Positions 10,842 to 23,808 of a stretch of DNA of 64,000 nucleotides are shown piece after piece. A program made the translations under genes and the position numbers. The notes below the pieces were generated by a model. The model did no database searches and was not told the DNA's origin. It saw only the letters and a list, made by a program, of their open reading frames with translations. This DNA is from Flaccisagitta enflata (taxonomy: Eukaryota; Chaetognatha; Sagittoidea; Aphragmophora), in NCBI GenBank assembly GCA_965153355.1, contig OZ231126.1, positions 22,940,001-23,004,000 of the forward strand. Direction: 5' to 3'. How positions within the stretch are numbered: position 1 is the stretch's first letter; each line of letters opens with the position of its first letter.

Positions 10842-12599
10842 AGAAAGGGCGGCTTGTTTCCAAGGATTTGCGTTTGAGTGAGAATCTTTCTTCTTGGCCG
10901 CGATTTTGTCTGCTTTTGGTGCGTCTCTTTTGTCTCCTTGAATTCCCCTTTGTTGGCGGCATTGAATACAATCACACGGATCTCTGAATCTAAGGTCAAC
11001 TAATGGCTGAAACGGCAGAGAAAATGAGAGATGGAGTAAATGGGAGCGATAGGGAGAGAGAGAGAGACACTAAAGCACATAGCACCGCTCCCCACCCACT
11101 TATCGTCTGAAAACAGAAACAAAGATGACTCAGAAAGAGTGAATGTAACAGAATACTGAAAAACGGTTTCTTTTCAAATGGTTTTGGCTTTGGTTTTGGT
11201 TTTCAAATGGTTTTGGTTCAATTTGGATATCTTTTTCCATCCGCCTCACGAACGGCAATTGATTTGAGGGGGAAAATGAAAAATTGATAGATGCATGAAG
11301 AATACTGTACTCAAAATACTTTATACTATTCACCGAAAGACGCACGATTAGTGGACCAACAAGAGGGAGGCTGCAAAAATGGTCTGCAAAAAAGTCTTTC
11401 GATAAAATAGTCGCAAAAAAAGAAAAAAAAAGAGAGAGAAACTCGAGCGCGTGGCAGCATCAAGTTGAAAGAGCGATAGATCCGGTTTATCTCTGACAGG
11501 CCATCTACCGTTTGATACACATGAAACCAAGACAAATGAGCAGTGGAGAAAATGGAAATGCCAGATTGACGCCGATGGTTAGAGCCAATGAAGGGGGGAA
11601 TGAGATGGAAGGAGGAAGAAGAAGAAGAAGAAGAAGAAGAAGTAGGTAGGTGGAGAAAAAAGGGGAAATAAGATGAAACTGAATAGATCCAAAGGGCATG
11701 CAGGTAACGTAAGAGGTTAAGGAAAGGTTATTCGTCGGCGCCTCCACGTTGGTTCATTTCTCGGGTCATTGATTGCCGGCAAATCAATCCAAAGCAATTC
11801 TCAGCGGTGCTAAACCTCGATAAAAGTGACAGCAAAACTGCAAAAACCAATTTCATTCTCATCGCTGAAGAAAAATTACTACCTCTCGATTTCAGGCTTC
11901 GTGGAGGGCTGATTCAATGTAGATGTGGCTGAATAAAAAACTTTTTAGTTGAAACAGTTGATACAGAACTGTTTAGCTGTTCAGTTGTACGATGCTCAAG
12001 AAAACTAGTCTTTTGCTTGATACAGTTCATTCAAAGCCAGAGATGGCATATTCAAGACCTGAGAAGGTCCATTAGAATAAGAAACTAGATTGTTATTTCA
12101 AGATCTGAAGGGGCAAACGGAGCCCCTGTTGCCATGCATATTAGGATGTCAAAAAAATTCAAACTCCAAGCCTTCCTCAGCTTCGTCAGTGATTCAAGAC
12201 AGACTAAAAAGAGCTGAGCGATACTTTCACATACTACTGGAGAAAACTAAAATAGGCAGAATTTAAGAAAAAAAAGTAATGAACCCATTTTTATGCTAAG
12301 GATCCTTTCACTACACCAGCGTGAAAGAATGTTAACGGAGAGGAGGAATGAGAGAGAGAGAGAGAGAGAGACAGAAAGACAGACAGACAGAGATATAGGC
12401 AGAAACAGACCAGGACTGAAAGACTGAGAGGGAGACAAAAGGAAACATGGCGGCGGAGAAAGAGGCAGTGAAACAGTAAGACAGAGAGACAGAGATATGT
12501 AGTACGATGCAAACATTGACAGAAAGAAAGAGAGGCAGAGAAAAACATAGTGCGCGGCAAAGTTCCCTTGCTTTACGACTCCAAAGATGGCTTTTTTGA
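10840..12599. other. No feature recognised
   Basis: Contains short GA/AAG tracts (11049-11066, 11619-11642, 12351-12371) and a TTTTGGTTTT cluster (11182-11218). No supported gene. Confidence 0.45.
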
Positions 12600-12720
12600 G
12601 AATTCGACAATATAACGCCGCTTTGGCCCGGAGCTGAGGAAAAAACGGTTGATCGTCGGCCAATCACCAACCGAGTAACAACAACCAACGACCAATCAGA
12701 AAACGCAGAACGAGCATCAA
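12600..12720 (-). promoter_or_regulatory. CCAAT-box cluster, weak promoter candidate
   Basis: CGGCCAATCACC, GACCAATCAG and CGTTGATCGTCGG within CpG-rich DNA next to a CT array. There is no linked reading frame. Confidence 0.2.
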
Positions 12721-12793
12721 ATGGGGAGAAGGCATTGGCACGGCGGCAGAATCAATACGGAATAAAATCACCCATGGAGATTTTTTATGGTGA

Positions 12794-12797
<4 letters not shown>

Positions 12798-12883
<86 letters not shown>
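12798..12883 (+). repeat. (CT)n microsatellite
   Basis: About 43 CT units. Confidence 0.95.
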
Positions 12884-12886
<3 letters not shown>

Positions 12887-12954
12887 GAGTGCCTGATTGT
12901 CCGCCTGTCCGCTTCTGCTATCGTCTCTCTTGCCACCCATCCTCCTGTCACTCT

Positions 12955-13205
12955 TTCACTGTCTCCTTCACCTCCTCAACCACCTCTCCCGCCGCCACTT
13001 TCGCTTTTGCTTCCACCGCCTCTGCCGCTGTCACCGCCTCTTCCGCCGCCGCCTCTGCCGCCACCACTTCCGCCGCCACCTCCGCCGCCACCACTGCCGC
13101 CGCCGCCGCTTCTGCCGCCACCATTGCTGCCATCTCCGCCGTCGCTGCTGCCGCCACCACTGTCGCCGCTCCCGCCGCTACTTCCGCTGCCTCCTTTGCC
13201 GCCGA
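12955..13205 (+). repeat. (YGCCGCCACC)n GC-rich triplet tract
   Basis: GCC/CTG/CCA triplets over 250 bp, CpG-rich. It yields alanine-, proline- or glycine-rich shadows in several frames and is therefore not called as coding. Confidence 0.85.
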
Positions 13206-14073
13206 TTTTACGGCGCCGAATTCTAATTTTCGTATCGTCGAATTTCCTCCCCAAAAAGCGTCGTTTTCCATTCAAACTCGAGCAGTTATCCATTGAAACT
13301 TCTTCGTAGTCGTACAGCCGAAGGCGAAAATTCGTAGCAAATGGGTTGTTTCGTTGAGAGAATAGCCTCCGCTTAGGAGCGCGCGGCGTCGTTGCTATGT
13401 CGAGCCTTACAGTTCCATTCTAATTAATTTGCACAATATCGATCGCCGTTCAAAAATGTGTATACGCTTACAATGGCATCGCTTTTTGTCATTTGTTTAA
13501 TGCTGCTTATTTTCAAAGTTTACATTCTTCCCACTAAGATTCTGATTTTTTTTCACTCCACCTTTAAAGCTTCCTTGGGATATTTGCTAAATATCTTGCC
13601 CTACACCAGAATCAATCATATCATCGTTTATCGTCATTCGCCAGCAAAACTGAAGTCATTGTTTTCAAGTTTCAAGACGTTATGACAGCAGCGTCATCTT
13701 TCAAAGCGTCATCGTTGTTAGTATCGCGGTTGTCAACAGCATATTTGCTTACAGCATTAAATCAACTTCAGTAACGTCGTGATATTACGTCAGCATCACA
13801 TTCCTCATCAGAATCACTATCGTCAGCATCTTTGCGTTTGTCGTCAGTATCGTCATGTTGTATTGACGCCACCAGGCACGCCACCAGCATCATTTTTCCC
13901 CTTCGACGCCGTTTTACCAGCACGCCATTGCTCTCGGAGCCGGCATTGTCGGCACTACCGGCTCTTTCGGCGTCTTTTCCCATAAGCTTTTGCCTTATGA
14001 CGTCATTTCTGGTTTTATGATCGTCCTTAAGATGTCGCTGCCGACGCCATAAGAAAAAAGAAAAAAATGGCAC

Positions 14074-14078
<5 letters not shown>
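13206..14078. other. CpG- and GTCATC-rich DNA, no supported gene
   Basis: GCGTCATCG and CGCCGTTTTACC words recur. A - strand frame with an acidic tail (DDTDDKRKDADDSDSDEE) is explained by the GTCATC repetition. Confidence 0.4.

Positions 14079-14136
<58 letters not shown>
14079..14136 (+). repeat. (GA)n microsatellite
   Basis: About 28 GA units. DNA from 14137 to 14483 is unassigned. Confidence 0.95.
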
Positions 14137-14137
<1 letters not shown>

Positions 14138-14483
14138 GCACGCATTTCGTTACCTAGCAACGGCATTTCCTTACCTGGCAACGACCTCAACGATGATTGA
14201 CGTCCCCATAAAAGCAAATTGCAAAAGTCTTGCAATGTTTTTTTCATTTGAGCGTCGCGAAACTTTTGTGTTTGAGAGACATCAACCAGCAACTTGGCCC
14301 GCACATTGTCATTCGCCTCTACTTATTTTCTCTTTTTCACTCTACGTCTCTCTCTCTTACTAATCCCTCCCACCACCCCCCCCCCAACTACCCCCCTCTT
14401 CCACAATTAGTCTTAAGCCTGAGCGCTCTTCTGTGATATAATTGGAAGCAGATAAACTTGATTAAGAATATGAAATGATAAAA

Positions 14484-14709
14484 AACAAGGCCGGATACAC
14501 GGCTACCGAAGTCGCGTGCGGGTGGGCAGGGGCCATATTTGAGGTCACCAGACCATTTGGGCAGGAGCAGTGAGGTCAAATAAGTAGAATCATAAAAAAA
14601 GTAAAATGTGACTGACTGACAGACCAACCAACCAACCGACCGACCGACCGACCGACCGACCGACCGACCGACAGTGCGGGTTGTAGAGTCGCGTGCACGC
14701 GACTAAAAA
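14484..14709 (+). mobile_element. Family A copy, GTGC subfamily
   Basis: It starts AACAAGGCCGGATACACGGC and ends GAGTCGCGTGCACGCGACTA and AAAA. The 5' AGTCGCGTGC and 3' GCACGCGACT are perfect reverse complements (10/10). The interior includes GGGCAGGAGCAGTGAGG and a clean run of GACC units (14633-14671). Confidence 0.85.
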
Positions 14710-16813
14710 CTTTAAAATGAAGAAGTTAAGTGCGCTTGTCGAAAAGTTGTTTGTGCTTTACCATAATAAATTGAAAGAAGAAAGTAGTTATATATGACCT
14801 TATTCACACAAAATTAGTGTAGCAGGAGTGCAATGGGCTCGTGTTATAAGAAAACAAAACCTAAACACTTTTCCTTATAATAAAAGCGTTCATTTTTGTA
14901 GCGAAACATTTTGTGAGCCTACCCTGTCAATTTTTGTAAACCTACCCAGCCACTCAACCAATATAATTATATAACTAGCCAAAAATGCTCCTTTGCTTAA
15001 TCTATGAACGAGAGAGAGAGAGAGAGAGAGAGTAACCGGCACGCATCGGAATTGCATCGTTAAAAGCGAAATGAAAGAAATATTCGCGTCGTAAAAATTG
15101 TGACTGCAGCAAAACGGAGCAACCGAATACCGAATATCTCTCCCAAAACACTCCTGAATTTCAAACAAAATTCAACTGGGGTAGGGAAACAGAGAGAGAG
15201 AGAGAGAGAATTGCGCCTAGAAATTACCTTTCTACAATTTACATTCCCTCAAGCACTTAGCCCTTGATCGTTGCAGCAGAAATTGTCGTTACGCTTTGAG
15301 AAACACGGGGAAAGAAAAAAGAAGAGAAAAAAGCTAAATGACGTAAAGATGCGGGTAAATAAGGACTTGGAGAGGAATTGAATAAGATGGAGGCTCAACA
15401 ACGACACAAAACAAAAAAAAGAAATGAACGCAACAGAATGAAATAGAAAATGAAATGGTTTCGGTTTGAACATTACTCTTTTTTCTCTTTGTCGAAATGT
15501 CTCCGTCTCTGTGTCTCTTATTCTGCCTCTGTCCCCTCCTCCCCCCCCCAAAAAGAAAAGAAATGGAATTTTCTTTTTGCCTTTGTCTCCGTATCTCCGT
15601 ATCTCCGAATCTTTCTAAAAGTCCTTGAAAGTGCACATATTCTTTCTTTGTCCATGTCTTTGTCTGTGTTTTTGTCTGTCCCCATGTCTGCTTCTCTGTC
15701 TCCATGTCTGCTTCTCTCTCTGTCTCTGTCTCTGTCTCTGTCTCTCTGTGTCTCCCTATGCTCGAAAACACACTATTCGTTCCATTTCGCTCCGAGGCAA
15801 CGATGCAACTCAGTCATTTGATTGCGTTTTATTGCTCTTTCTCTCTCTCTTACCGTCCCTGCCGCTTTTTATTCGATGTCGCCTTCGCTATTGCTGACGT
15901 TGCAACAGCAGCAGCAGCAGCAACAGCAACCTGAGCGGCAGAATCCGTTTGAATTTAGGGTGACGGAGTCGATGGCTGTGGCAGCGGCGGCGCGGCCTTA
16001 AATGCGTTATGTTGGCTTCGTTCTACGTTGGCGACCCCCATTGCCTTATGGCCCGTGAAATGACGATGGAAAGCGAAGGAACCGAATAACGGGGTGGCAC
16101 CAGTACGACAAAACCCCCTCCCTTACTCCAACAACCCACTGCTGCCTCTCCTCCGCCTTGATTCTAGGTGAGGAAGGGTCGGTGTTGCTTGCGATTGTAA
16201 ATATTTTGGGTTTAAATATATTGGGTTCTTACATATCGTGCCTCCAGTGGTATTCGATGGCGTTGTCGTGTTTTACCTGTCGTGCCACTGGTGGGATAAT
16301 TCCTTCTTCCTTCTCCTATCTTCTCAAGTTTGGAGTATTTCGCCTGTGGAGTAAGAGAGGGTATGGTGCGGTGTAGTAAAGAGTTTAGTACGGGGATTGG
16401 GGTCTGTTGCGATTCATTTGGATTTGGGTTCACGATTCCGGTTGGATGAATCCATCAACGGAGGCAGTTTGGCAACTTGACAAAACCTCAATTCCTCCAT
16501 TTGGCAATTAGATTTTCGATGTTTTCAGCCCGACTTTTTTGGCTTTGACGGTTGTTCCTTAGCGATGATGGTGGTGGTGGATTATGTTGATTGCGATTGA
16601 AGCGCCGCGCCGAATCCAATGAAATGATTTTTGGTGAAAACGATGGGAAAATTCTTAAAGAATGGTTCATGGGAGGCGATAAAGGGCAAAAAAAAAAAAA
16701 GGAAGAAAAATTGTGATTGGTGGAAGTGCATACAATGAATTTATACAATCTTACAACGATATGCGTCAAGGTAGCAAACAATTTTGAGATTTGTTGCATG
16801 TTTTGTAATATCT
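14710..16813. other. Unassigned DNA with short simple repeats
   Basis: Short GA tracts (15010-15032, 15191-15209), a GTCTCT region (15650-15755) and a CAG tract (15904-15930). No coherent gene seen. Confidence 0.45.
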
Positions 16814-16992
16814 ACCAATAAAGGCGGCTAATCGCCGGCCGGAAAAAAGTCGTAAGTGGGAATCTCTTTTTTTCATTGCATGTTTTTCTGTGTGTGCATG
16901 TCATTATGTCTTGTCGATTGCTTGTCTGTTTTTGTTATTCAATCACTGTCTCTCTTTGCCTCTCCATCTTCCTTTGTATTTGTGATGTGTGC

Positions 16993-17385
<393 letters not shown>

Positions 17386-17723
17386 GAGTAAAATGCTAAA
17401 GCTAGCGTCATAAAAGTTGGAGTCAATTTGCGTAACATCTCGACAATTCTCTGTTGTTACATTAGTTGAAAAGTTTGGGATCTATGAAAAATATCGATCT
17501 TCGCGAAAATGCGAAAATGCGAAAAAATAAAAAAAGATTCAAAAATTCATAGCGCCAAAACTAATGATCATAGAGACTTCTGGTTGGCGCCATTTGAAAG
17601 AGAAAAATTAGCTCTTTCTTAGCTGTGAATATCAAAAAATGTATCATCCCAGTCAGGAAATGGCTCAACTTCCACAAATTCCCCAAATCAAAAATGGAAA
17701 ACCCGATTTCTCCCCTACGTTTC

Positions 17724-17753
17724 AAAAAGTCGAATTACGTAATTCGACTTTTT
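17724..17753. repeat. 30-bp perfect palindrome at a D/E 3' end
   Basis: AAAAAGTCGAATTAC followed by its reverse complement. Imperfect versions lie at the ends of the D/E copies at 41547, 54000 and 57136. Confidence 0.85.
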
Positions 17754-17968
17754 TCCAATGAGTAGAACATAGAACAATATTAGTAATAGCTCAAAAAAGA
17801 TAACAATGAACGGATGGATAGATATTTGAATTCACAATTGAAATGTTGAAACCGGGCCTTATCAAAGAATTATCTAGAAATTGATGTCATAAATGTCATG
17901 GGTCAATTGTCAAATATGTCAAACATGTTAGTTCTTAAAATTCTTGAAATTCTTGAAATTCTTGAAAG

Positions 17969-18285
17969 GCAGTGGCGGAAGTCAAAACGAGATGTGAAAT
18001 AGGTCGAGTTGAAAAGGAATTTTGGCATATGCATAAGCATTATACCAGAGGAGGTGTTGGAAGCATCGGTAAGAGGAGCGGCTAAAAAGTCCGTGGAAAA
18101 TTACCATAAGAGTATGAATGCAGTAGCGAACGCGATGGAAATAGTAATGTTACATGTAGCTACAGAAGCATAAGCAAAGGCAGCTACGAAAACAGCGATG
18201 ATGGAAAAAGCAGATGCAGTGGCTACAAAGGACAATGCAAGTACAGTTGAATCCTGCTCTAATGGATTTCAAGAGACCAACAATT
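17969..18285 (+). pseudogene. Possible decayed coding fragment
   Basis: One frame reads AVAEVKTRCEIGRVEKEFWH. After a frameshift, IPEEVLEASVRGAAKKSVEN, then KSMNAVANAMEIV, a TAA, and AKAATKTAMMEKADAVATKD follow. The helical, alanine-rich look and mixed codons hint at old coding DNA; no family is recognised and cryptic GCA repetition could produce it. Confidence 0.2.
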
Positions 18286-18569
18286 TTTTTCTGTTATAGG
18301 CGAAAACAAAAAACAAGACGCAGGGACTGCATCTGTATACGCGGAATTTCGGTAGTGGCGGGTCCTTTAGATTGGGGTTCAACTGTAGCAGTAGCGATGC
18401 AAGAAGAAGTGACGAAAGATGCAACCCATCGGTGAGAGAAGCAATTGGAAGCGACGGCGAGCGCGAGCCGGGTGCCATTGACGTCTGATGGCGGCTTAGG
18501 ATCAGAAAACAGGAATCGCGCGCGGCGGAGGAAATTAGGATCACAGGAGTTTCATTCTCAGCCGCCGAC

Positions 18570-18720
18570 AATAAAATGACCCCACGTGAACGACCAATAA
18601 AATCACCCCATTCATTCATCCAATCACGTGACGTCGGCCAATAAAATCGCCCCATTCAACTGTAAGTGCACGTGACCCGTCACCCGAATCACGTGATCAA
18701 ATTCAATGGTGTGACAGTAT
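18570..18720 (-). promoter_or_regulatory. Promoter-like cluster of CCAAT and CACGTG sites
   Basis: Three ACCAATAAAAT or CCAATCACG words and four CACGTG cores (18581, 18625, 18670, 18691) lie within about 120 bp, in a CpG-rich stretch that starts near 18440. ATCACGTGACGTCGGCCAAT combines E-box, CRE-like and CCAAT words. The direction is uncertain and no downstream gene was identified. Confidence 0.35.
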
Positions 18721-18760
18721 AAGTCTGAGTTACGAGTCTGAGCGTTAAAACATATTCGCG

Positions 18761-19450
18761 TACACTTATTTTTTTTTTTATAAGCACCTCGTTTATAAGC
18801 ACGCCCAGCCTCAGATATTAGCAAAATTTAAGCACATTGCTAAGCACGCTCCAGGCTGAGATTTTTAATTAAAGAAAAAATTGTAAATTTTGAAAAATAA
18901 ATTAATTTTTAGATATTTTTTTTATTGAAATTTTACAAAAACCAATAAAAACTTTGATAGAAATTATAATTATCTATAATATCAATCTATCAGCATATTC
19001 AGGATTTTGATACTAATAGAAATGATCTAATTTTTAATGATATTTAAGAATATTATTGCTTAGATAAGAATTTATTGCTGCATCAAGGACCACCAAAAAA
19101 TATATATTATGATACTAAATAACATAAAAAATCTAAAAACTGTTTATATTAAATTAAGATACTAGTCTCATCTCATATAGGACAACATCAATGAATGATA
19201 CTGTATATTTCTTCATAAAAAATACATTCATTACTGTATCTTATACTATACTTAATTCTATACAACACTACTTTTAGCATTACTGTTTTCTATACCCTCC
19301 TGTGTACTTTGTTCTAGACTAAATAGAATAATTATTTACTTATAAATGATAAGCACGCATTTAAGCACATTTCAGCCTCGAAAATGAGATTTTGCTAAGC
19401 ACACTCAGCCTCAGCCGAAAAATTAGCGTGCTTATAAAAAAAAAAGTGTA
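18761..19450. mobile_element. TA-flanked AT-rich TIR element
   Basis: Left CACTTATTTTTTTTTTATAA and GCAC; right GTGCTTATAAAAAAAAAAGTG, with TA at 18761-18762 and 19449-19450. Arms keep pairing (AGCCTCAG, TTAGCAAAAT, TAAGCACATT, GCTAAGCAC) for about 110 bp. The core of about 470 bp is strongly AT-rich and without coding capacity. Tc1/mariner-like by the TA flanks. Confidence 0.65.
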
Positions 19451-19479
19451 ATGGTTGCGTGTCACTTTTCATGGGACTG

Positions 19480-20104
19480 AGTAGCATTTTCATGCAGGTC
19501 CTCGCATTTCTGTAAGAGATCATGTCCTTCCGTCGGTCGGTTGGTTAATTGGTTGGTCGGCCACGTTTGGAATGTGCAAAGCCGATTCAGAAGTCTTTCT
19601 TCATTTCTATAAACATGCCCAAACTCATCCTTTTTTCATTCATTCATTCATTCATTCATTCATTCATTCATTCATTCATTCATTCATTCATTCATTCATT
19701 CATTTATTCATTCATTCATTCATTCATTCATTCATTCATACATTCATTCATTCATTTATTCATTTATTCGTTCATTCATTCATTCATTCATTCATTCATC
19801 CATTCATTCATTCATTCATTCATTCATTCATTCATTCATTCATTCAATCATTCATTCACTTATTCATTCAATCATTTTTTCATTCATTCATTCATACATT
19901 CATTCATTCATTCATTTATTCGTTCATTCATTCATTCATTCATTCGTTCATTCATTCATTCATTCATTCATTCATTCATTCATTCATTCATTCATTCATT
20001 CATTCATTCATTCATTCATTCATACATTCGTTCATTCATTCATTCATTCACACATTCTTAATCAAGCAAAGCGCACTTATTGGCCGTAACTTGGCCTTGT
20101 TTTT
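19480..20104 (-). mobile_element. Probable family A relative carrying a CATT array
   Basis: The right end GGCCGTAACTTGGCCTTGTTT (to 20104) is a family A 5' end. The left side has CGTCGGTCGGTTGGTTAATTG (19532) and an ATGC/GCAT hairpin (19492-19511). About 420 bp of CATT repeats fill the interior. Confidence 0.45.
19629..20052 (+). repeat. (CATT)n array
   Basis: About 105 tetramers with scattered TATT, CGTT and CAAT variants. Confidence 0.95.
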
Positions 20105-20704
20105 ACGAATGCTTGTTAGAGGTAAGGAGCACTGTGCATCGAGAGATGACCAACAAACCCGGAATCATGGAGAGGGGGAAGAGGCAAGTAGGTTAACTGG
20201 CTTTGAGATAAACACGCATTCATTTAATTTAATCTAAATTACCAATGTATTATGGTAGGGTAGGTCAATATGCGTTTTTGTCTCAGATTGTCATGTAAGT
20301 TACGGAGGACATCCGACTTGAAAAATGACGTATGATGGCAAAAAATCCGCGTTCAAATCCTTGTATGTTCATTGTTGATAACACTTTTCGCAAACAAAAA
20401 GCACAATAGACGCTGTTGGGTTCAATTAGGGTCACAGCTTGTCAGTTAATCTTCAAGTAGTTAATAACGATTAAGTACCTCACTTAAAGCATATCCACTT
20501 CTCTCTTATAACAAAAACATTCGTTTATGCTAGGAAGTTTCATGAGTTTCATTGAAAGTTTCGTAGCCTTAGTTGAGAACTGACTGCATTATGCAAATTG
20601 GGGAAAAAGGAGAGATTCCATTGCATCGGGTCTCCGTGTTCCTTCTTGATAGCGAGTGTCGATTTCTGATCGTAGAGCACCGCTAAGGCGCTATCCTTTT
20701 GTTT
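20105..20704. other. No feature recognised
   Basis: AT-rich DNA; CTGCATTATGCAAATTGGGG at 20583 resembles CTACATTATACAAATAAGGGG at 21617. Confidence 0.4.
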
Positions 20705-20817
20705 ACAGAGGAAGGAGAAATATAAGATGTGAACCCCCCTAAAACTGTAGCACCCCCCCTTACAGCTCAAACTACAGCAATAAATAATAAATTTAACATT
20801 GTTAATTAAAGCTTATG

Positions 20818-20995
20818 ACTATACAAGTGGCGCCACCAGAGCGATTTTGCAATTTCCATTCCAGTCTCAAATTATAATAGAAAAACCTTGATTTTTTAAA
20901 CTTTTAATAATAGTTAATTTCAATGCTTTATTAAGCTATATCTTAACTTAAAAAACAAAAATGAAAAATTGCTCTGGTGACGCCATTTGTATTAA
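20818..20995. repeat. Nested fold-back with GGCGCCACCAGAGC arms
   Basis: ATACAAGTGGCGCCACCAGA at the left and TCTGGTGACGCCATTTGTAT at the right are inverted copies, with an AT-rich loop. Confidence 0.55.
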
Positions 20996-21089
20996 TATAA
21001 ACATTTTTCCTCTATTACGGCAAAACATATGGAAACAGCAAAGGCGATAGCAGCGGCGACACCAAAAACACCAATGATATTGGAACTAT

Positions 21090-21195
21090 ATCAATAATGA
21101 CAATGACAATGACAACAACAGAATGACAATGACAATAACAAAATAGGCGATATCAGCAACAACGACAATGACAACAACAATGACAACATCATGTT
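21090..21195 (+). repeat. (GACAAYRACAAC)n cryptic repeat
   Basis: ATGACAATGACAACAACA-type units inside the inverted-repeat element at 20705-21455. Confidence 0.7.
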
Positions 21196-21906
21196 ATTGG
21201 AATTGTTTTGGGACTATTAGGATCTAAAAACAAACTAAAATCTATCAACTTGTGAATACGTGAAGAAATCAAACACTATCTTACGTTTAAGGATTTTGTA
21301 CTAATAGCAACCATTTGTTTGGACCCCTTAGGGGTCTGTGTTGGTTGCTATATATTATATTATTATTATTATTATTATTATTAATTGGTTAGAGCTGTAG
21401 GGGGGGTGCTACAGTTTTCAGGGGTTTCACACCTTATATTAACCTTCCCTCTGTAGATGTTCGCTAATGAGCGAAGTACGCATTCTTTATTATCGCGGGT
21501 GTGATACATCCTGTTTGTGGGGGGAGGGGTGTTTTCTGCTGCCCAACAGTCTGCGATGATAGCGCAACCCTGCGTTATTTGTTGACAAGTTTCTGTGAAC
21601 AAACAAGTGCAATAACTACATTATACAAATAAGGGGATCGGATGAAACTATTTGTACATAATCATTGAGTCTTTGCGTAAAGTAACGTCCTCAAATTATC
21701 AGTTAATACGTCCATTCTTCCTTTAATCCAATTCAGAATAACAGATACACGCGAATATTAACTCAAGTCATGTATGGATAGTGATGAAGAAGACTAGATG
21801 GGCATTTTAAAAAGAGCGGAGGTCCGCTCATTCGCGAATCGCAAAAAATCGTGACCGACCGACTAACTAGGTGACCGACTGCTTGGAAGAGAAACAATAA
21901 AAAACT

Positions 21907-21909
21907 GAA

Positions 21910-21945
<36 letters not shown>

Positions 21946-21972
21946 GAAAGAAAGAAAGAAAGAAAGAAAGAG

Positions 21973-22011
<39 letters not shown>

Positions 22012-22285
22012 AGAAAGAAGAAAGAAGACAGAAGAAGAAAGACGGAAAGAAAGAAAGACGGATGGGAAGAAAGAAAGAAGAAGAAGAAAGAAAGAAGAAG
22101 AAGGACGGACGGAAAGAAAAGAAGGACGGGCAGAAAGAAAGACAGATGGAAAGAAAGACGGAAAGAAAGACAGACGGAAGAAAACAGACAGAAAGAAAGA
22201 CAGACAAAAGAAGACAGACGGAAAAGAAAAGAAAGAAGAAGAAAGAAAGACGGAAGAAGAGGAACAAAAGAAAGAAATGGAGACA
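21907..22285 (+). repeat. (GAAA)n to GAAGACGG purine tract
   Basis: Clean GAAA to about 22010, then AAGACGGAAAGAAAGAC-type units that may reflect mixing with the GGAC words of the adjacent family A copy. Confidence 0.9.
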
Positions 22286-22293
22286 AAAAGAAA

Positions 22294-22443
22294 AACAAGG
22301 CCGGATACGGCCAGTTACGGACGGGTTGGCAGGGGCGGAATGCGTTTTCCACTTTGCGCTCGATAGTTCGGACGGACCGACCAACCAATGGACGGACGGA
22401 CGGACAAAGCCTCTTATAGAGTTGCGTGTCCGCAACTAAAAAA
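22294..22443 (+). mobile_element. Family A copy, GGAC subfamily
   Basis: AACAAGGCCGGATACGGCCAG opens it and GAGTTGCGTGTCCGCAACTA closes it. The 5' AGTTACGGAC matches the 3' terminus at 9 of 10 positions. It follows a long GAAA tract and lacks part of CACGGC at its start. Confidence 0.8.
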
Positions 22444-23021
22444 GGGTTAAAAAGCGGAAAATACAAGGGAAGGAAAGGAGAAAAAAATTAGCTCACATGA
22501 AGAAAAACATTTTATAGATGAAAAAAGTCAATCCGTGTTCTGATCTAATCGCCAACGTGAAAAAGATTGACTGCTTCGCTTTGCTTATCACTCTGCATAG
22601 TCTCTCTGTACACTACCGAACGTAGACTGCTTGACAGAAGATTGCTTAAGTTCGCGCTACAAAAAATGGGTATAGAAACTTGTTGTTGGAGATTTTAGGG
22701 GGGAAAATTGTCATACCGAACTGGTTAAATCGGAGAGGAAACTCAGTTCAATTTATTTTCAAGATTTTTTTTCATTTTGTGAACGATGAAGATACAAGGA
22801 GTTGAAGGTCGCGCAAGGTCTCAATCTTTTACAAATAGCATCTCGAGTGTTTTTGCTAACTTACATGAAGATACATTAAGGTACGCAATATGACCTTCCC
22901 TAATATTATGGACTTGGGTCAAAACAAAAGTCGTTTTAAGATGTGGATACATTCATTTAACTTATCACTCTTTCATTTAACTTATCACTGTTGTAATAAA
23001 ATGATACGCTTGATAGTACAA

Positions 23022-23147
23022 GAAGGTCACTAGAGCATTTTGGCAGAAGCAGTGAGGCTAAAAACCCCATAACTTAAAACGGACGATAAAACGGACCGGC
23101 CAACGCACTGACGAACGGATGGACAAAGCGGGGTGTAGAGTCGCGTA
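23022..23147 (+). mobile_element. 5'-truncated family A copy
   Basis: It retains GGCAGAAGCAGTGAGGCTAA, short GGACCGGCC-type units and GGACAAAGCGGGGTGTAGAG. The 3' hairpin is lost after GTCGCGT. Confidence 0.55.
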
Positions 23148-23808
23148 ATTAGGCGAACTGGGAACATATGCCATAAAGAGTGGAATAGTTGCCCCAGCTC
23201 CACAAGATTTGACTTAGAAATAGCAAAAATGTTATACTTTGACCTAGTAGAGCAACTGAGAGGAACTATTTACCGGTAGAAGGGTAAGAAGGCAATATGT
23301 CAGAAATGGCAAATCGGATTTTAACTGATTTTCCCCACTATATGTCTACATGAAGATGGCACATATTCTCAACTGCTTTTCGTGGTCTATACCCAAACCA
23401 TTTGTCTTTGATGGTTGGAGACTTATTCTATTAATGATTTTAAGGAAGTGGGGGCCAAGAAATGGACGGGGGCAGCCCCGGAAACCTACAAAATTGTCTA
23501 TTAAGTAAATTTGTAAAAATGGACATAGTGGGACTGTCTCCTATCAGAAAATGGCAATATAACAAGTTGAAAAGGCTGTATACCTAGTTTTTGAATTATT
23601 TCTGACTTTACTTGAATGGAATTTACCCCAGGAAGTGTGAAAATATCCCAAAATGTCATTCAAATCACTTTGTAACGCTCAAATAGATAGAATTCAACCT
23701 CAGTTCGGCTAGCATGCGACTAAAACTAAACCGAATTTATCATCATTTATAGGTTCCGTCTATTTGTGTAAAATTTCAAATGTTGTCTCCGCACCAACTT
23801 TCCCAATA
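23148..23808. other. No feature recognised
   Basis: Unique-looking AT-rich DNA; no coding frame or terminal repeats seen. Confidence 0.45.

Larger units (their letters stand above)
20705..21455. mobile_element. Long-arm inverted-repeat element
   Basis: The left arm TACAGAGGAAGGAGAAATAT and CTGTAGCACCCCCCCT pairs with the right arm AGGGGGGGTGCTACAG to CCTTCCCTCTGTA over about 57 bp. A second fold-back lies inside at about 20818-20995. The target duplication is not clear. Confidence 0.6.

Noticed and set aside
12897-13309. Alanine-, proline- or glycine-rich frames on both strands
   Set aside because: All derive from a GCC/CCA triplet tract, and several frames are equally open, so none is preferred.
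13768-14304. 178-codon - strand frame with an acidic tail
   Set aside because: Half is a GA array and the acidic part follows from GTCATC repetition; no recognisable domain.
19549-20237. 170- and 221-codon frames with a Phe-Ile-His-Ser repeat
   Set aside because: Direct translation of the CATT array; a period of four bases gives the same peptide in every frame.
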